DNA of 64,000 nt, from NCBI GenBank assembly GCA_021647765.1, contig JAKIUD010000008.1, forward strand, positions 1-64,000, in the 5' to 3' direction. This DNA comes from Desulfuromusa sp. Its GTDB lineage: Bacteria; Desulfobacterota; Desulfuromonadia; Desulfuromonadales; Geopsychrobacteraceae. The notes under the pieces were generated by a model. That model did not search any database. It was not told the origin of the DNA and saw only the letters and a list, made by a program, of their open reading frames with translations. Below, in pieces: positions 6,470 through 13,908 of the stretch. Each line of letters begins with the position of its first letter. Position 1 is the stretch's first letter. The position numbers and the translations under genes were made by a program.

Positions 6470-8458
6470 CTAAGCTGCCTGCCCCTCCTGGTGGTGGGGA
6501 CAGGAAAAATGTTCGCCCGCTATGTAACCATGTACCGGGCAAATCGTAAACGTTGGACTCAGAGTAAAATAGGGGAGATGAAAGTTTTCGGAAATCCGCT
6601 TAACCAATAGCCGCGCGCTGCGCCAATCCTCTAACCGCTCCCCTAGAAATCCGTGAAATACTGTGCCACCAGTATATAAGGTCTGCATTCCGTCCTGATG
6701 GGTTAAAGCCTCATAAATATCTTCCGTTATCCCGACCGGTAATTGAGTTGAATTCGTGTAATAAGGCTCTTCCTCCCCAGCACAAATAATATCGGGATAA
6801 CTTTGCCGATCACGATTAGCGAGTCGGAAACTGGTTCCCTCTGCCGGAGTCGCCTCCAGATTATAGAGATGCCCAGTCTCTTCCTGAAAAGCCTCAAGCT
6901 GCTTGCGCATATACTCAAGAGTTTCCTGAGACAGAGCCTGCCCTGCTTCACTGTCTATGCCGCTGCCAAATAAATTAAGACAAGCTTCATGCATACCGAT
7001 CAGACCAATGGTGGAAAAATGATTATCCCAGAAATTGCCACTTCGCTCCCGGATGGCAGACAGGTAAAACTTGCAATAGGGGTAAAGACCATCTGCGGTA
7101 AATCGCTCCAATTGTTTGCGCTTGATTTCCAGCGACTGAAACGCCAGCTTCATCAATTTGCTGATACAGACAAAGAACTCGCCCTTATCATTAGCAAGAT
7201 AGGCCGCCCGTGGCAGGTTAATGGTGACAACGCCAATTGATCCGGTCATCGGATTGGAACCAAACAGTCCACCACCGCGCCGCCGCAGTTCACGATTGTC
7301 GAGGCGTAGCCGACAACACATGGAACGGGCATCTTCGGGATCCATAGCGGAATTAACAAAATTGCTGAAGTAAGGAATGCCATATTTCGCCGTCATCTCC
7401 CAGACCGGGCGGAGACGATCACTCTCCCAGTCCAGATCCTTGGTGATGTTGTAGGTTGGAATCGGAAAAGAAAAAATCCGCCCCGAAGAGTCACCCTGCA
7501 TCATCACTTCACAAAAAGCCCGATTCAGCAGATCCATTTCAGACTGAAATTCGCCGTAGCAACGATCCATCAGTTCGCCGCCAATGACCACCGCCTCGTG
7601 AGCCATATTTGACGGCACCATCATATCCATCGTGATGTTGGTAAACGGCGTCTGGAATCCGACCCGGGTGGGGACATTCATATTGAAGACAAATTCCTGC
7701 AGTGACTGTAAGACCTCAGGATAACTGAGTTGATCGTAGGCGATGAAGGGTGCCAGTAAAGTATCAAAATTGGAAAAAGCCTGAGCACCAGCGGCTTCCC
7801 CCTGCAGGGTATAGAAAAAATTGACCGACTGTCCCAGGGCGGTACGGAAATGTTTCGGCGGAGCGCTTTGAACTTTACCGTAAGCCCCGGTAAAACCCTT
7901 CAGCAGCAGATCTTTCAGATCCCAGCCACAACAGTATACCGACAACATTCCCAGATCGTGGATATGGAATTCGCCGTCGCGATGGGCGTCGGCAATATCA
8001 TCAGGATAGATTTTATTCAGCCAGTAGTTACTGGTAATGTTGGCGGCGATATGATTGTTGAGCCCCTGCAACGAGTAACCCATATTGGCGTTCTCGTTAA
8101 CCCGCCAGTCTTCACGCACCAGGTAGGAATCGATTGATTCAATCGACTTGCGCATAAATTCGCGCGTCTGACGCAAATTTTCATGTTGTTTACGGTAGAG
8201 AATATAGGCTTTAGCTGTTTGCGCATGACCATTTTCGATGAGGATTTTTTCAACCAGATCCTGCACATTTTCAACGGTTGGAACCCGGCCATCCTTATAG
8301 AGAACAGAAAGGATTCCGTCAACCTGACGGGTGATATCAGCAACTTTCTCAAAATCATGACCACCGACAGATTGAACTGCCTTGATAATAGCTTGAGAGA
8401 TTTTGTCTTCAACGTACGGAACCAGACGACCGTCACGCTTACGAATAAACTCTACCAT
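6470..8458 (-). CDS. nrdD: Anaerobic (class III) ribonucleoside-triphosphate reductase, large chain lacking the glycyl-radical tail
   Basis: This 662-residue enzyme should reduce ribonucleotides to deoxyribonucleotides without oxygen. It has an ATP-cone regulatory domain (residues about 3-92, from EFIRKRDGRLVPY), active-site cysteines in YCCGWDLKD (176-177) and SMCCRLRLD, and the GGGLFGSNPMTGSIGVVTINLPR core motif. The protein ends in a cysteine/histidine motif, CPVHGY...CPHH, the front half of the usual C-terminal zinc site. It then stops before the RVCGY radical loop, which is encoded in the next gene. I chose ATG 8458 because AGGAGGGG lies just upstream; the frame extends to 8497 without support. 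NrdR-type boxes precede it. Confidence 0.93.
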   Translation of the reverse strand: MVEFIRKRDGRLVPYVEDKISQAIIKAVQSVGGHDFEKVADITRQVDGILSVLYKDGRVPTVENVQDLVEKILIENGHAQTAKAYILYRKQHENLRQTREFMRKSIESIDSYLVREDWRVNENANMGYSLQGLNNHIAANITSNYWLNKIYPDDIADAHRDGEFHIHDLGMLSVYCCGWDLKDLLLKGFTGAYGKVQSAPPKHFRTALGQSVNFFYTLQGEAAGAQAFSNFDTLLAPFIAYDQLSYPEVLQSLQEFVFNMNVPTRVGFQTPFTNITMDMMVPSNMAHEAVVIGGELMDRCYGEFQSEMDLLNRAFCEVMMQGDSSGRIFSFPIPTYNITKDLDWESDRLRPVWEMTAKYGIPYFSNFVNSAMDPEDARSMCCRLRLDNRELRRRGGGLFGSNPMTGSIGVVTINLPRAAYLANDKGEFFVCISKLMKLAFQSLEIKRKQLERFTADGLYPYCKFYLSAIRERSGNFWDNHFSTIGLIGMHEACLNLFGSGIDSEAGQALSQETLEYMRKQLEAFQEETGHLYNLEATPAEGTSFRLANRDRQSYPDIICAGEEEPYYTNSTQLPVGITEDIYEALTHQDGMQTLYTGGTVFHGFLGERLEDWRSARLLVKRISENFHLPYFTLSPTFTICPVHGYIAGEHFSCPHHQEGQAA

Positions 8459-8582
8459 TGCACCCCTCCTGCCTAGTGCACTGAGCACTCTCTGCACAGG
8501 AAAATGAAAATAATATCAACAAAAAGATCGAACTGTAACGTCGAAGACACTAACATAAGATTTCGAGTGACCCAAGACAAAA

Positions 8583-8630
8583 TCACAATATCTAGTATCT
8601 TTTTTACCATTATAACACAATATGTTGTCA
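8583..8630 (-). promoter_or_regulatory. Tandem NrdR-like boxes over the nrdD promoter
   Basis: Two similar 16-base sites, TCACAATATCTAGTAT (8583-8598) and ACACAATATGTTGTCA (8615-8630), resemble the NrdR consensus (roughly ACACWATATATWGTGT) and are offset by 32 bases, about three helical turns, as is usual for NrdR box pairs. On the minus strand a -10-like TATAAT (8614-8609) and a weak -35 (AGTTGA, 8637-8632, 17-base spacing) overlap them. Repression of the ribonucleotide reductase operon by an NrdR encoded elsewhere is the natural inference. I see nothing further in 8640-8759. Confidence 0.65.
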
Positions 8631-8759
8631 ATCAACTGTGAATAACTTGTGGACATGAAGTGCTAAGTTTCAGCAATTACGCCAGCTTTTCGAATGAATC
8701 TTAAAGTGATTATTCAACCAACAGGCTGGATAAAAAAAGGGACAAATGGGGGAAGATTA

Positions 8760-9722
8760 TTATCTGGAAAATTTACTTTCAAGCAATGCGGAAAAACAGA
8801 CGGCAGTCGTTGCCCGTTTCAGTTTACCAATGTCTCGCTGTAAGTCATCATCGGGGATAAAGTTCAGGAGATCCTTTAGCTTCATTAATGCCTGACGTTC
8901 GCCACAGAATTTCACCAAATAGCGCGGCAGCAAGTCACTCAATAACTCAAACAGATCACTTCGCCGTTGCATCTCATCAACTTCGCCTGGCAACTCTCCG
9001 CGAATCCGCTGAAACAGCCAGGGATCAGCCAACGCACCCCGACCAAGCATCAACCCGACGACCTCAGTTTCCTGCAACAACCGCTGTCCGGTTGCGGCAC
9101 TGTTGATATCACCGTTTGCAATAATTGGAAGATTGGTTCGACTGGCAGCTTCGGCGGTTAAATCATGATCGGCCCAGCCGGAATACTGTTGCATCACCGT
9201 TCGTGGATGGAGGATCAGATAATCGATACCGGAGTCCCGGTAAACTGGCAACAGCTCAAACAGCTGCTGGGGGTCATTGTATCCAGCTCGACACTTGATC
9301 GAAAAACTCCCCCGAATCGATCGCCGCAGAGCAATTAATAATTCAGTCAGTTTTTTTGGTTCATTGAGCAGCTCACCACCAGTTGCCCCGGTCGTCATCC
9401 GGCCATAAGGACAACCAAGATTCAGATTCAGATGATGGCAGCCAGCGTCCTGAACCTGCTTTGCCGCCTCTGCCAAAGCCAAGGCATTGTTTCCAATCAA
9501 TTGTACAACCAGTGGAGTAGCAGAGCTGTGAGCCGCGATCTCGGTCAGTTCAGCCCGAGCAATCCGTTTTCTGGATTGAGTGTGCACCCGCACAAACTCA
9601 GTGAAAACGATATCTGGCCGATATCGTTCTACATAGCAAGCACGCAGAACATCATTGGTCAACCCCTGCATCGGCGCCAGCATCAACGGGGTTGATCCCT
9701 CAGACCAGGGGAGAGATGTCAT
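8760..9722 (-). CDS. tRNA-dihydrouridine synthase family protein
   Basis: FMN-dependent reduction of specific uridines in tRNA to dihydrouridine. The 320-residue protein is a TIM barrel with the family opening LAPMQGLTNDVLR, the catalytic cysteine in NLNLGCPYGRMTTGATGG (C104), the phosphate-binding HPRT and IIANGDI segments, and LMLGRGALADPWLF. The sequence is most like the DusC/short-Dus branch, but I cannot assign the tRNA position. The start at 9722 overlaps the end of the DUF3820 gene by four bases (ATGA), indicating translational coupling. No partner in the region points to a more specific role. Confidence 0.92.
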   Translation of the reverse strand: MTSLPWSEGSTPLMLAPMQGLTNDVLRACYVERYRPDIVFTEFVRVHTQSRKRIARAELTEIAAHSSATPLVVQLIGNNALALAEAAKQVQDAGCHHLNLNLGCPYGRMTTGATGGELLNEPKKLTELLIALRRSIRGSFSIKCRAGYNDPQQLFELLPVYRDSGIDYLILHPRTVMQQYSGWADHDLTAEAASRTNLPIIANGDINSAATGQRLLQETEVVGLMLGRGALADPWLFQRIRGELPGEVDEMQRRSDLFELLSDLLPRYLVKFCGERQALMKLKDLLNFIPDDDLQRDIGKLKRATTAVCFSALLESKFSR

Positions 9723-9958
9723 TGGTTGTCTCGGGGGATGAATGGACGCAACAGTTCTTCAAGACCATTGACCTTGATTTCGTAAATCTCCAGCAATTGT
9801 CGCCCTAGAAACCCACTTGGAAGGTGATGAGCAACCAGCCAAACAACATAGGGCTCCGGCAGATCAACCAGGAACCTTCCAGCATATTTACCATAAGGCA
9901 TTCGTGCCGCAGCGAGTTGCCGTAATTGGTGTGGATCGGGACAAACCGTTTCAGCCAT
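9719..9958 (-). CDS. DUF3820-family small protein
   Basis: This 79-residue protein contains the DUF3820 signature MPYGKYAGRFLVDLPEPYVVW and the following YEIKVNGLEELL helix. Members are small soluble proteins, sometimes labelled putative quorum-sensing-regulated virulence factors from a Pseudomonas homologue, but their biochemical role is not established as far as I know. A GGGGAAAA ribosome-like site precedes the ATG. It is the first gene of a two-gene unit with the dihydrouridine synthase, overlapping it by four bases, so a link with tRNA modification is possible but speculative. Confidence 0.85.
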   Translation of the reverse strand: MAETVCPDPHQLRQLAAARMPYGKYAGRFLVDLPEPYVVWLVAHHLPSGFLGRQLLEIYEIKVNGLEELLRPFIPRDNQ

Positions 9959-10030
9959 TTTTCCCCGGTCGTTCTTAAATCAGTAAACACCAAAATCATT
10001 TTGTATCATAAAGACAAATAATTACTCAGA

Positions 10031-10126
10031 ATGGCGCTAGTTTAACCAGTATTGCAGCAAACTTGGGACTGTCCCCATGCGGGGACAGTCCCGTTTTTGC
10101 GGGAAATTTCCTTGAACTTGCGCCAT
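10031..10126. repeat. Complete palindromic element, GGGACTGTCCC family, copy D
   Basis: The whole segment is an imperfect inverted repeat: it opens ATGGCGCTAGTTTAA and closes with the complement of ATGGCGCAAGTTCAA, with inner arms GGGACTGTCCCC and GGGGACAGTCCC around a four-base ATGC centre. The sequence GGCGCTAGTTTAA also occurs at the edge of copy B (38271-38283). The shape is that of a MITE or REP-like mobile palindrome; no transposase is encoded within it. Confidence 0.75.
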
Positions 10127-10168
10127 TCATGATTATTCCATGACAACCGGATAGAAAAAAAACATCCC

Positions 10169-10231
10169 AATTCATAATAAAATCACTGCATAATAATGTG
10201 TATTATTTAAACTTCTGCCTTATTATGAATT
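10169..10231. repeat. AT-rich inverted repeat in a gene-free stretch
   Basis: Perfect 12-bp arms AATTCATAATAA (10169-10180) and TTATTATGAATT (10220-10231) flank a nested AATAAT/ATTATT repeat. It could be an operator or an unrelated palindrome. I see no gene in 9959-10399 apart from this repeat, the palindromic element to its left and the terminator to its right. Confidence 0.45.
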
Positions 10232-10337
10232 TTTGCTGCGCTTGCTTGAAAGATTGCTCATATCTCACTGGTTACTTTTCCCGCTCATGGGACTACAGGA
10301 TAGATGAACTGTTGATTTTTCTGTGATGAGAGAAAAC

Positions 10338-10374
10338 ATATTCCCGGTTAAATAATAATATTTACCGGGAATAT
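10338..10374 (-). terminator. Hairpin terminator of the triheme cytochrome gene
   Basis: Arms ATATTCCCGGTTAAAT and ATTTACCGGGAATAT pair around a short AT loop. On the minus strand the hairpin lies 26 bases past the cytochrome stop and is followed by a T-rich GTTTTCT run. Confidence 0.7.
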
Positions 10375-10399
10375 CACTAACAATGACGAGAACCGAAAA

Positions 10400-10714
10400 C
10401 TACTTAACGTGACAGCGATTACAATTCTTTTTTGCTGCAAAGGCTTTGATCCCATTGTGGCATTTACCACAGAGTTCACCCGCGTAAATTTTATCCATTT
10501 TAATTTCGACAGTTCCCTTCTTCATCTTGGGAAACATCTCCTTATTATGACAATCCTTACATTTAAAACCGGCATCCTTATGGATCTTTCCAGAAAACGT
10601 AACCACCCCCTTCGGAGAGTTATCAAACGTCAGAGTTTTCTTTGAAGGAACTGCCATGACAACAGTTGCAGCACAAAAGACTAATATTGACAGAAATAGC
10701 GTAATTTTTTTCAT
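10400..10714 (-). CDS. Small periplasmic triheme c-type cytochrome (c7/c3-like)
   Basis: This 104-residue precursor has a cleavable signal peptide (about residues 1-21) and three CxxCH heme motifs: CKDCH (52-56), CGKCH (82-86) and CNRCH (98-102). Additional histidines such as H45 are available as distal ligands. Mature size and heme number fit the cytochrome c7 group used for periplasmic electron transfer in Geobacter and Desulfuromonas. However, the motif layout (SPKGVVTFSG...H near the N-terminus and MKKG.V.I.M..IY between hemes) suggests the branch annotated as 'cytochrome c7-like' rather than PpcA. AAGGATCC precedes the ATG as ribosome site. It appears monocistronic, with a hairpin terminator downstream. 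Confidence 0.88.
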   Translation of the reverse strand: MKKITLFLSILVFCAATVVMAVPSKKTLTFDNSPKGVVTFSGKIHKDAGFKCKDCHNKEMFPKMKKGTVEIKMDKIYAGELCGKCHNGIKAFAAKKNCNRCHVK

Positions 10715-10859
10715 TTGAAGGATCCTTATTTGTGAGAGAAGTATTTGTGATAGCAGTTAGAAGACGAACTGGAGCATAAGCCAAACAAGCTACTGCCGTC
10801 AACAAAGTTAGTGAAACCCAGATGCACGCCCAATTTAACCTATTACTCTGTACATTTTA

Positions 10860-11430
10860 ACAGAGCGTAGCGAAAATCTCGGGGGCTTGCCCCCGTGCTG
10901 GATAGTGTAGACTGGGCTTGTCCCAGTCTGTATTATTCAGGACATGGAACTTCAGAGAAATACGCATCATGTTTTTAGGTTAATGTATCATTTTGTGTGG
11001 ATACCTAAGTATCGGCACAAAGTATTTTCGGATCCTTGTCGCGAGGTGATGAAAACAATTATTCATAAAATTGGTTTTGATTACGATATTGATATTGTTG
11101 AATTGGAAATACCTGAAGATCATATTCATATGGTCGTCAGAAGTGAGCCGAAAATATCACCAAGTCAGATTATGCAGGTGGTAAAAAGCATTTCAGCTCG
11201 CGAGTTTTTCAAAATATTTCCAGATGTCAAAAAACGATATTTCTGGGGCGGTAAACTCTGGACTCAAAGTTATTACGTTGAAACAATTGGAGATGCGACA
11301 GAAGAAAATATTTGTAAGTACGTGCAAAACCAATTGGTCGAATTAGATAAAAAGGAAGTCCACGGAAAGCAACTGGAGCTGTTTTAGGATTTTGCCTTTA
11401 AAACTCTGTCGCTTGCGGCCGAGTTTTTTA
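10860..11430 (+). mobile_element. IS200-type insertion element (tnpA only)
   Basis: The transposase gene is flanked by short hairpins instead of terminal inverted repeats, as expected for the IS200/IS605 group: CGGGGGCTTGCCCCCG (10880-10895) and GACTGGGCTTGTCCCAGTC (10910-10928) on the left, and an imperfect ACTC...GAGT stem with a GCG/CGC core (11402-11424) on the right. No tnpB/TnpB-like gene accompanies it. The outer boundaries are approximate because such elements make no target duplication. Confidence 0.7.
10944..11387 (+). CDS. tnpA: IS200/IS605-family transposase TnpA
   Basis: This 147-residue single-strand DNA transposase of the HUH Y1 type has the HUH motif as HIH (residues 60-62, in PEDHIHMVV). 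The catalytic tyrosine is most likely Y126 in ICKYVQNQ, a position matching Y127 of the well-studied IS608 enzyme. The length is normal and no interruption is seen, so the gene may be active. The start ATG has an AGGA ribosome site, directly after a strong hairpin that could limit translation, as reported for IS200. It would act only on its own hairpin ends. Confidence 0.92.
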   Translation: MELQRNTHHVFRLMYHFVWIPKYRHKVFSDPCREVMKTIIHKIGFDYDIDIVELEIPEDHIHMVVRSEPKISPSQIMQVVKSISAREFFKIFPDVKKRYFWGGKLWTQSYYVETIGDATEENICKYVQNQLVELDKKEVHGKQLELF

Positions 11431-11431
11431 T

Positions 11432-11563
11432 ACCTTCGTAAAGTTGCGTAGGGATTATGCGTGTCAACAAGGCGTGATTTTCGCTGCATAGCCAGAGCTA
11501 TACAACAGAAGTCGCAACGCAGTTGACGCGTAAAAGAACAAGCAAGGCACGAAGAGTTAAGGT
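11432..11563. repeat. Long imperfect palindrome downstream of serS
   Basis: The segment opens ACCTTCGTAAAG and closes with the complement of ACCTTAACTC. Inside, GCATAGC and GCTATAC face each other around CAGA, and GTGTCAAC... mirrors a CGCGTCAACTGCG-like arm. It folds as one large hairpin. Its core design (TAGC-N4-GCTA flanked by an AAGGCG/GCAACGC region) resembles the palindrome at 13119-13239. Confidence 0.55.
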
Positions 11564-11586
11564 GTACAGAGTACTACTCTTCTCCG

Positions 11587-12858
11587 CTATCTTTCAATCT
11601 TCTCCAGCCCTCCCATGTAGGGCTTCAACACTTCTGGGATCAGAACCGAACCATCTTCCTGCTGATAATTTTCCAGAATCGCCAGAAGGGTTCGCCCAAC
11701 TGCCAGACCTGAGCCATTCAGAGTATGTAGCAATTCAGGTTTTTTGGCTCCTTCGCGGCGGAAACGGATCGATGCTCGTCGCGCTTGAAAATCACGGAAA
11801 GTAGAACAAGAAGAAATTTCCCGATAACATCCCTGCCCCGGCAACCAGACTTCAATATCAAAGGTTCTAGCTGCGGAGAAACCAATATCCCCAGTACAGA
11901 GATCGACGACCCGATAGGGCAGACCTAACAGTTGAAGAACCTTTTCGGCATTTTGCAACAACGATTCAAGTTCAGCGTCTGAATCTTCTGGACGGGTGAA
12001 CTTGACCATCTCAACTTTGTTGAACTGATGCTGCCGGATCAAACCACGGGTGTCCTTCCCGTGGGAACCAGCTTCTTTGCGGAAACACGGGGTGTAAGCC
12101 GTGTAGCAGAGAGGTAAATCCTTTTCGGCAAGAATTTCATCTCGATGAATATTGGTGACCGGAACTTCTGCCGTTGGAATCAGAAACAGATCCATCCCTT
12201 CGGTATGGAAAAGATCATCCTCAAATTTTGGTAGTTGACCCGTCCCTGTCATTGAAGCGCGATTGACCAGAAAAGGGGGAAGTGTTTCGGTATAACCATG
12301 TTCGACAGTATGCAAATCAAGCATAAAGTTAATCAACGCCCGTTCCAGCCGGGCTCCAGCGCCAAAATAAACACAAAAACGCGCCCCGGAAAGCTTACTG
12401 GCTCTCGTAAAATCAAGGATTCCCAGATCTTCACCGATATCCCAATGCGCCTTGGGAGTAAAATCCAAAGCGGGTTTCTCACCCCAGATACGAATTTCGA
12501 TGTTATCATCCTCTGAAGCACCAACCGGACACTGCTCATGCGGGATATTCGGCACCCCCATCAGCAGTTCATTGAGCTGATCCGCTACTTCTCGCAGCTT
12601 GTCATCTAGTAATTTAACTTGCGCAGAAACGTCCTTCATCCGGGAAATTTCACCCAGAACCTGACTTTTATCTTTGGTTCTTCCTATCAGTGCCGAGACT
12701 TTATTTTTCTCCGCTTTGAGAAGCTCCACTTCGTTGAGCAGTTCACGACGTTGTTGATCCAACGTTTGAAAACCAGAAAGATCAACCTTGCCAGCACGGG
12801 TGGAAAGAGCTTTTTCAGCTGTTGCAAAATTTTCACGTAAGTATTTAATATCGAGCAT
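11587..12858 (-). CDS. serS: Seryl-tRNA synthetase
   Basis: Charges tRNA-Ser (and tRNA-Sec if present) with serine. The 423 residues match the family length. The N-terminal tRNA-binding coiled coil spans about residues 25-100. Class II motif 2 (FRKEAGSHGKDTRGLIRQHQFNKVE, near residues 265-289) and motif 3 (LNGSGLAVGRTLLAILENYQ, near 380-400) are intact. The ATG is preceded by an AAGGAG ribosome site. It appears to be a single-gene unit, bracketed by long palindromic intergenic repeats on both sides. Confidence 0.97.
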   Translation of the reverse strand: MLDIKYLRENFATAEKALSTRAGKVDLSGFQTLDQQRRELLNEVELLKAEKNKVSALIGRTKDKSQVLGEISRMKDVSAQVKLLDDKLREVADQLNELLMGVPNIPHEQCPVGASEDDNIEIRIWGEKPALDFTPKAHWDIGEDLGILDFTRASKLSGARFCVYFGAGARLERALINFMLDLHTVEHGYTETLPPFLVNRASMTGTGQLPKFEDDLFHTEGMDLFLIPTAEVPVTNIHRDEILAEKDLPLCYTAYTPCFRKEAGSHGKDTRGLIRQHQFNKVEMVKFTRPEDSDAELESLLQNAEKVLQLLGLPYRVVDLCTGDIGFSAARTFDIEVWLPGQGCYREISSCSTFRDFQARRASIRFRREGAKKPELLHTLNGSGLAVGRTLLAILENYQQEDGSVLIPEVLKPYMGGLEKIER

Positions 12859-12930
12859 GATTTACTCCTTAAAACACCAAAATTCAATCGGAGAAAGTTG
12901 ATAACATGTCTTCTCCGAAGGGTCAAGAAT

Positions 12931-13057
12931 GATGGCGTCGCAAAAAGTCCACCCTACGGCGTTGCAGCGGTTTTTCAAGACCTTGACATACCATATGTAT
13001 GCTTTCGCCCTTAAAAAGCCACTACGCCTTGTAGGTCGAAATTTTTGCTTAGCCATC
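12931..13057. repeat. Long imperfect palindrome upstream of serS (GATGGC element)
   Basis: A 127-bp inverted repeat begins with GATGGCGTCGCAAAAA and ends with the complement of GATGGCTAAGCAAAAA. Both halves also share CGACCTAC/CCACCCTAC, GGCGT and GGTTTTTCAAG/GGCTTTTTAAG blocks, and the centre is CATACCATATGTATG. I recall similar GTCGCAAAAAGTCC sequences between genes in Geobacter-type genomes. It lies 73 bases upstream of serS. Confidence 0.65.
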
Positions 13058-13118
13058 TCATCTTTTTTTGGCGAACCTATCAAAGATAGGTAGCTTGAGT
13101 ATTTCAGAGAAATTCACA

Positions 13119-13239
13119 GGGTGAGAGAGGTATGATAGCTGCAAGGCGCAACACAGATTTTAGCCACAGGCGTAGCGATAGCTACGTCGAGGACAAAAAT
13201 CAGGGCTGTAACGCTGCAGATGCCGTGCAGCTCTCACCC
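13119..13239. repeat. Long imperfect palindrome between serS and the HD nucleotidase gene
   Basis: The outer arms GGGTGAGAG (13119-13127) and CTCTCACCC (13231-13239) are perfect complements. Next come AGCTGCAAGGC and the complement of AGCTGCACGGC, and the centre is CGTAGC-GATA-GCTACG. It overlaps the last codons of the HD gene by a few bases. Together with the GATGGC element it fills the gene-free stretch 12859-13233. Confidence 0.6.
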
Positions 13240-13809
13240 CTTCTTACCATTAACCCACCATTCGTGATCATCGTCAAACCACCACTTCGACGAGTCGGTT
13301 TCCCAGATCGTCTCTGCCAGTTGCTTGGCAATCTCAGTTTTCAAACGCAGCTTGGAAAACGGATACCACTCATCAGCATTACTATTCCCCAGATCCTTAT
13401 ACTCTTTTAACGATAGAACCATCTCCAATTGATCTGCATCGTGGGCAAGCAGTGCTTCGTGGGTCTCTCTGGCATTAAATTCCTGCAGGGTACTACGATA
13501 ATCATCTCCGAAAGGTAACTGACGAGCCAAATCTTCCACCGCCCTTTCCTCATCAGCCTTGACATACTTTTTATTGACGTAATTCAAATCCCCGATCCGC
13601 GCTTCGGGGATATCGTGAAACAAACACAATTGCAATACCCGACCAACATCTGCCCTACCATCCATTTGCGCCAGAGTATAACCAATCATTGCGGTACGAA
13701 AGCTATGCTCCGCCACCGACTCAGCCCCGGAGCCAAGAAACTGAAACCCGGTGCGAGGGGTACGCTTGAGCATACCGACTTCAAACAGAAAGTTAGCTAG
13801 ATTTTTCAT
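13234..13809 (-). CDS. HD-domain protein, YfbR/5'-deoxynucleotidase-like
   Basis: This 191-residue soluble protein has the metal-binding HD-domain residues in order: H35 in AEHSFR, H65-D66 in FHDIPEARIGD, and a distal aspartate in LLAHDADQLE. E69 after the HD pair and the ...IGDLNYVNK context are typical of the YfbR/HDDC2 group, which dephosphorylates deoxyribonucleoside 5'-monophosphates. The substrate is inferred from family only. The protein ends in a Trp-rich tail (SSKWWFDDDHEWW), and the final codons run into a palindromic repeat, so the extreme C-terminus may be repeat-derived. There is no strong ribosome site before the ATG. Confidence 0.85.
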   Translation of the reverse strand: MKNLANFLFEVGMLKRTPRTGFQFLGSGAESVAEHSFRTAMIGYTLAQMDGRADVGRVLQLCLFHDIPEARIGDLNYVNKKYVKADEERAVEDLARQLPFGDDYRSTLQEFNARETHEALLAHDADQLEMVLSLKEYKDLGNSNADEWYPFSKLRLKTEIAKQLAETIWETDSSKWWFDDDHEWWVNGKKG

Positions 13810-13841
13810 ATATTTTACTCCAAACTTGCATAATGACTGTG

Positions 13842-13890
13842 TTTCCCCCTCATCCGACCTTCGGCCACCTTCTCCCTCAGGGAGAAGGGC
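13842..13890. repeat. Dispersed CCCTCATCCGACCTTCGG-type intergenic repeat
   Basis: TTCCCCCTCATCCGACCTTCGG followed by a CACCTTCTCCCT...GGGAGAAGG hairpin recurs nearly identically at 20774-20820. Similar sequences are common between genes in many proteobacteria. It separates the HD gene from the EamA transporter gene. Confidence 0.7.
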
Positions 13891-13908
13891 TATCGACAGG
13901 CCAAAACA

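Noticed and set aside
6360..6472. Stop-codon read-through or a simple frameshift joining nrdD to its tail
   Set aside because: The tail ORF is in another frame, is separated by 110 bases with a hairpin, and has its own strong ribosome site and ATG, so independent translation is the better reading.
10129..10399. Possible gene in the AT-rich stretch left of the cytochrome
   Set aside because: No frame with a start, ribosome site and plausible codon use; only inverted repeats are visible.
10715..10860. c-di-GMP (GEMM) riboswitch upstream of the triheme cytochrome, as seen in some Geobacter cytochrome genes
   Set aside because: I looked for the conserved GEMM core and tetraloop-receptor motifs and did not find them.
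11388..11586. Missing tnpB or guide RNA of an IS605-type element
   Set aside because: There is no tnpB-like reading frame beside tnpA; the space is filled by a palindromic repeat, so the element is IS200-like.
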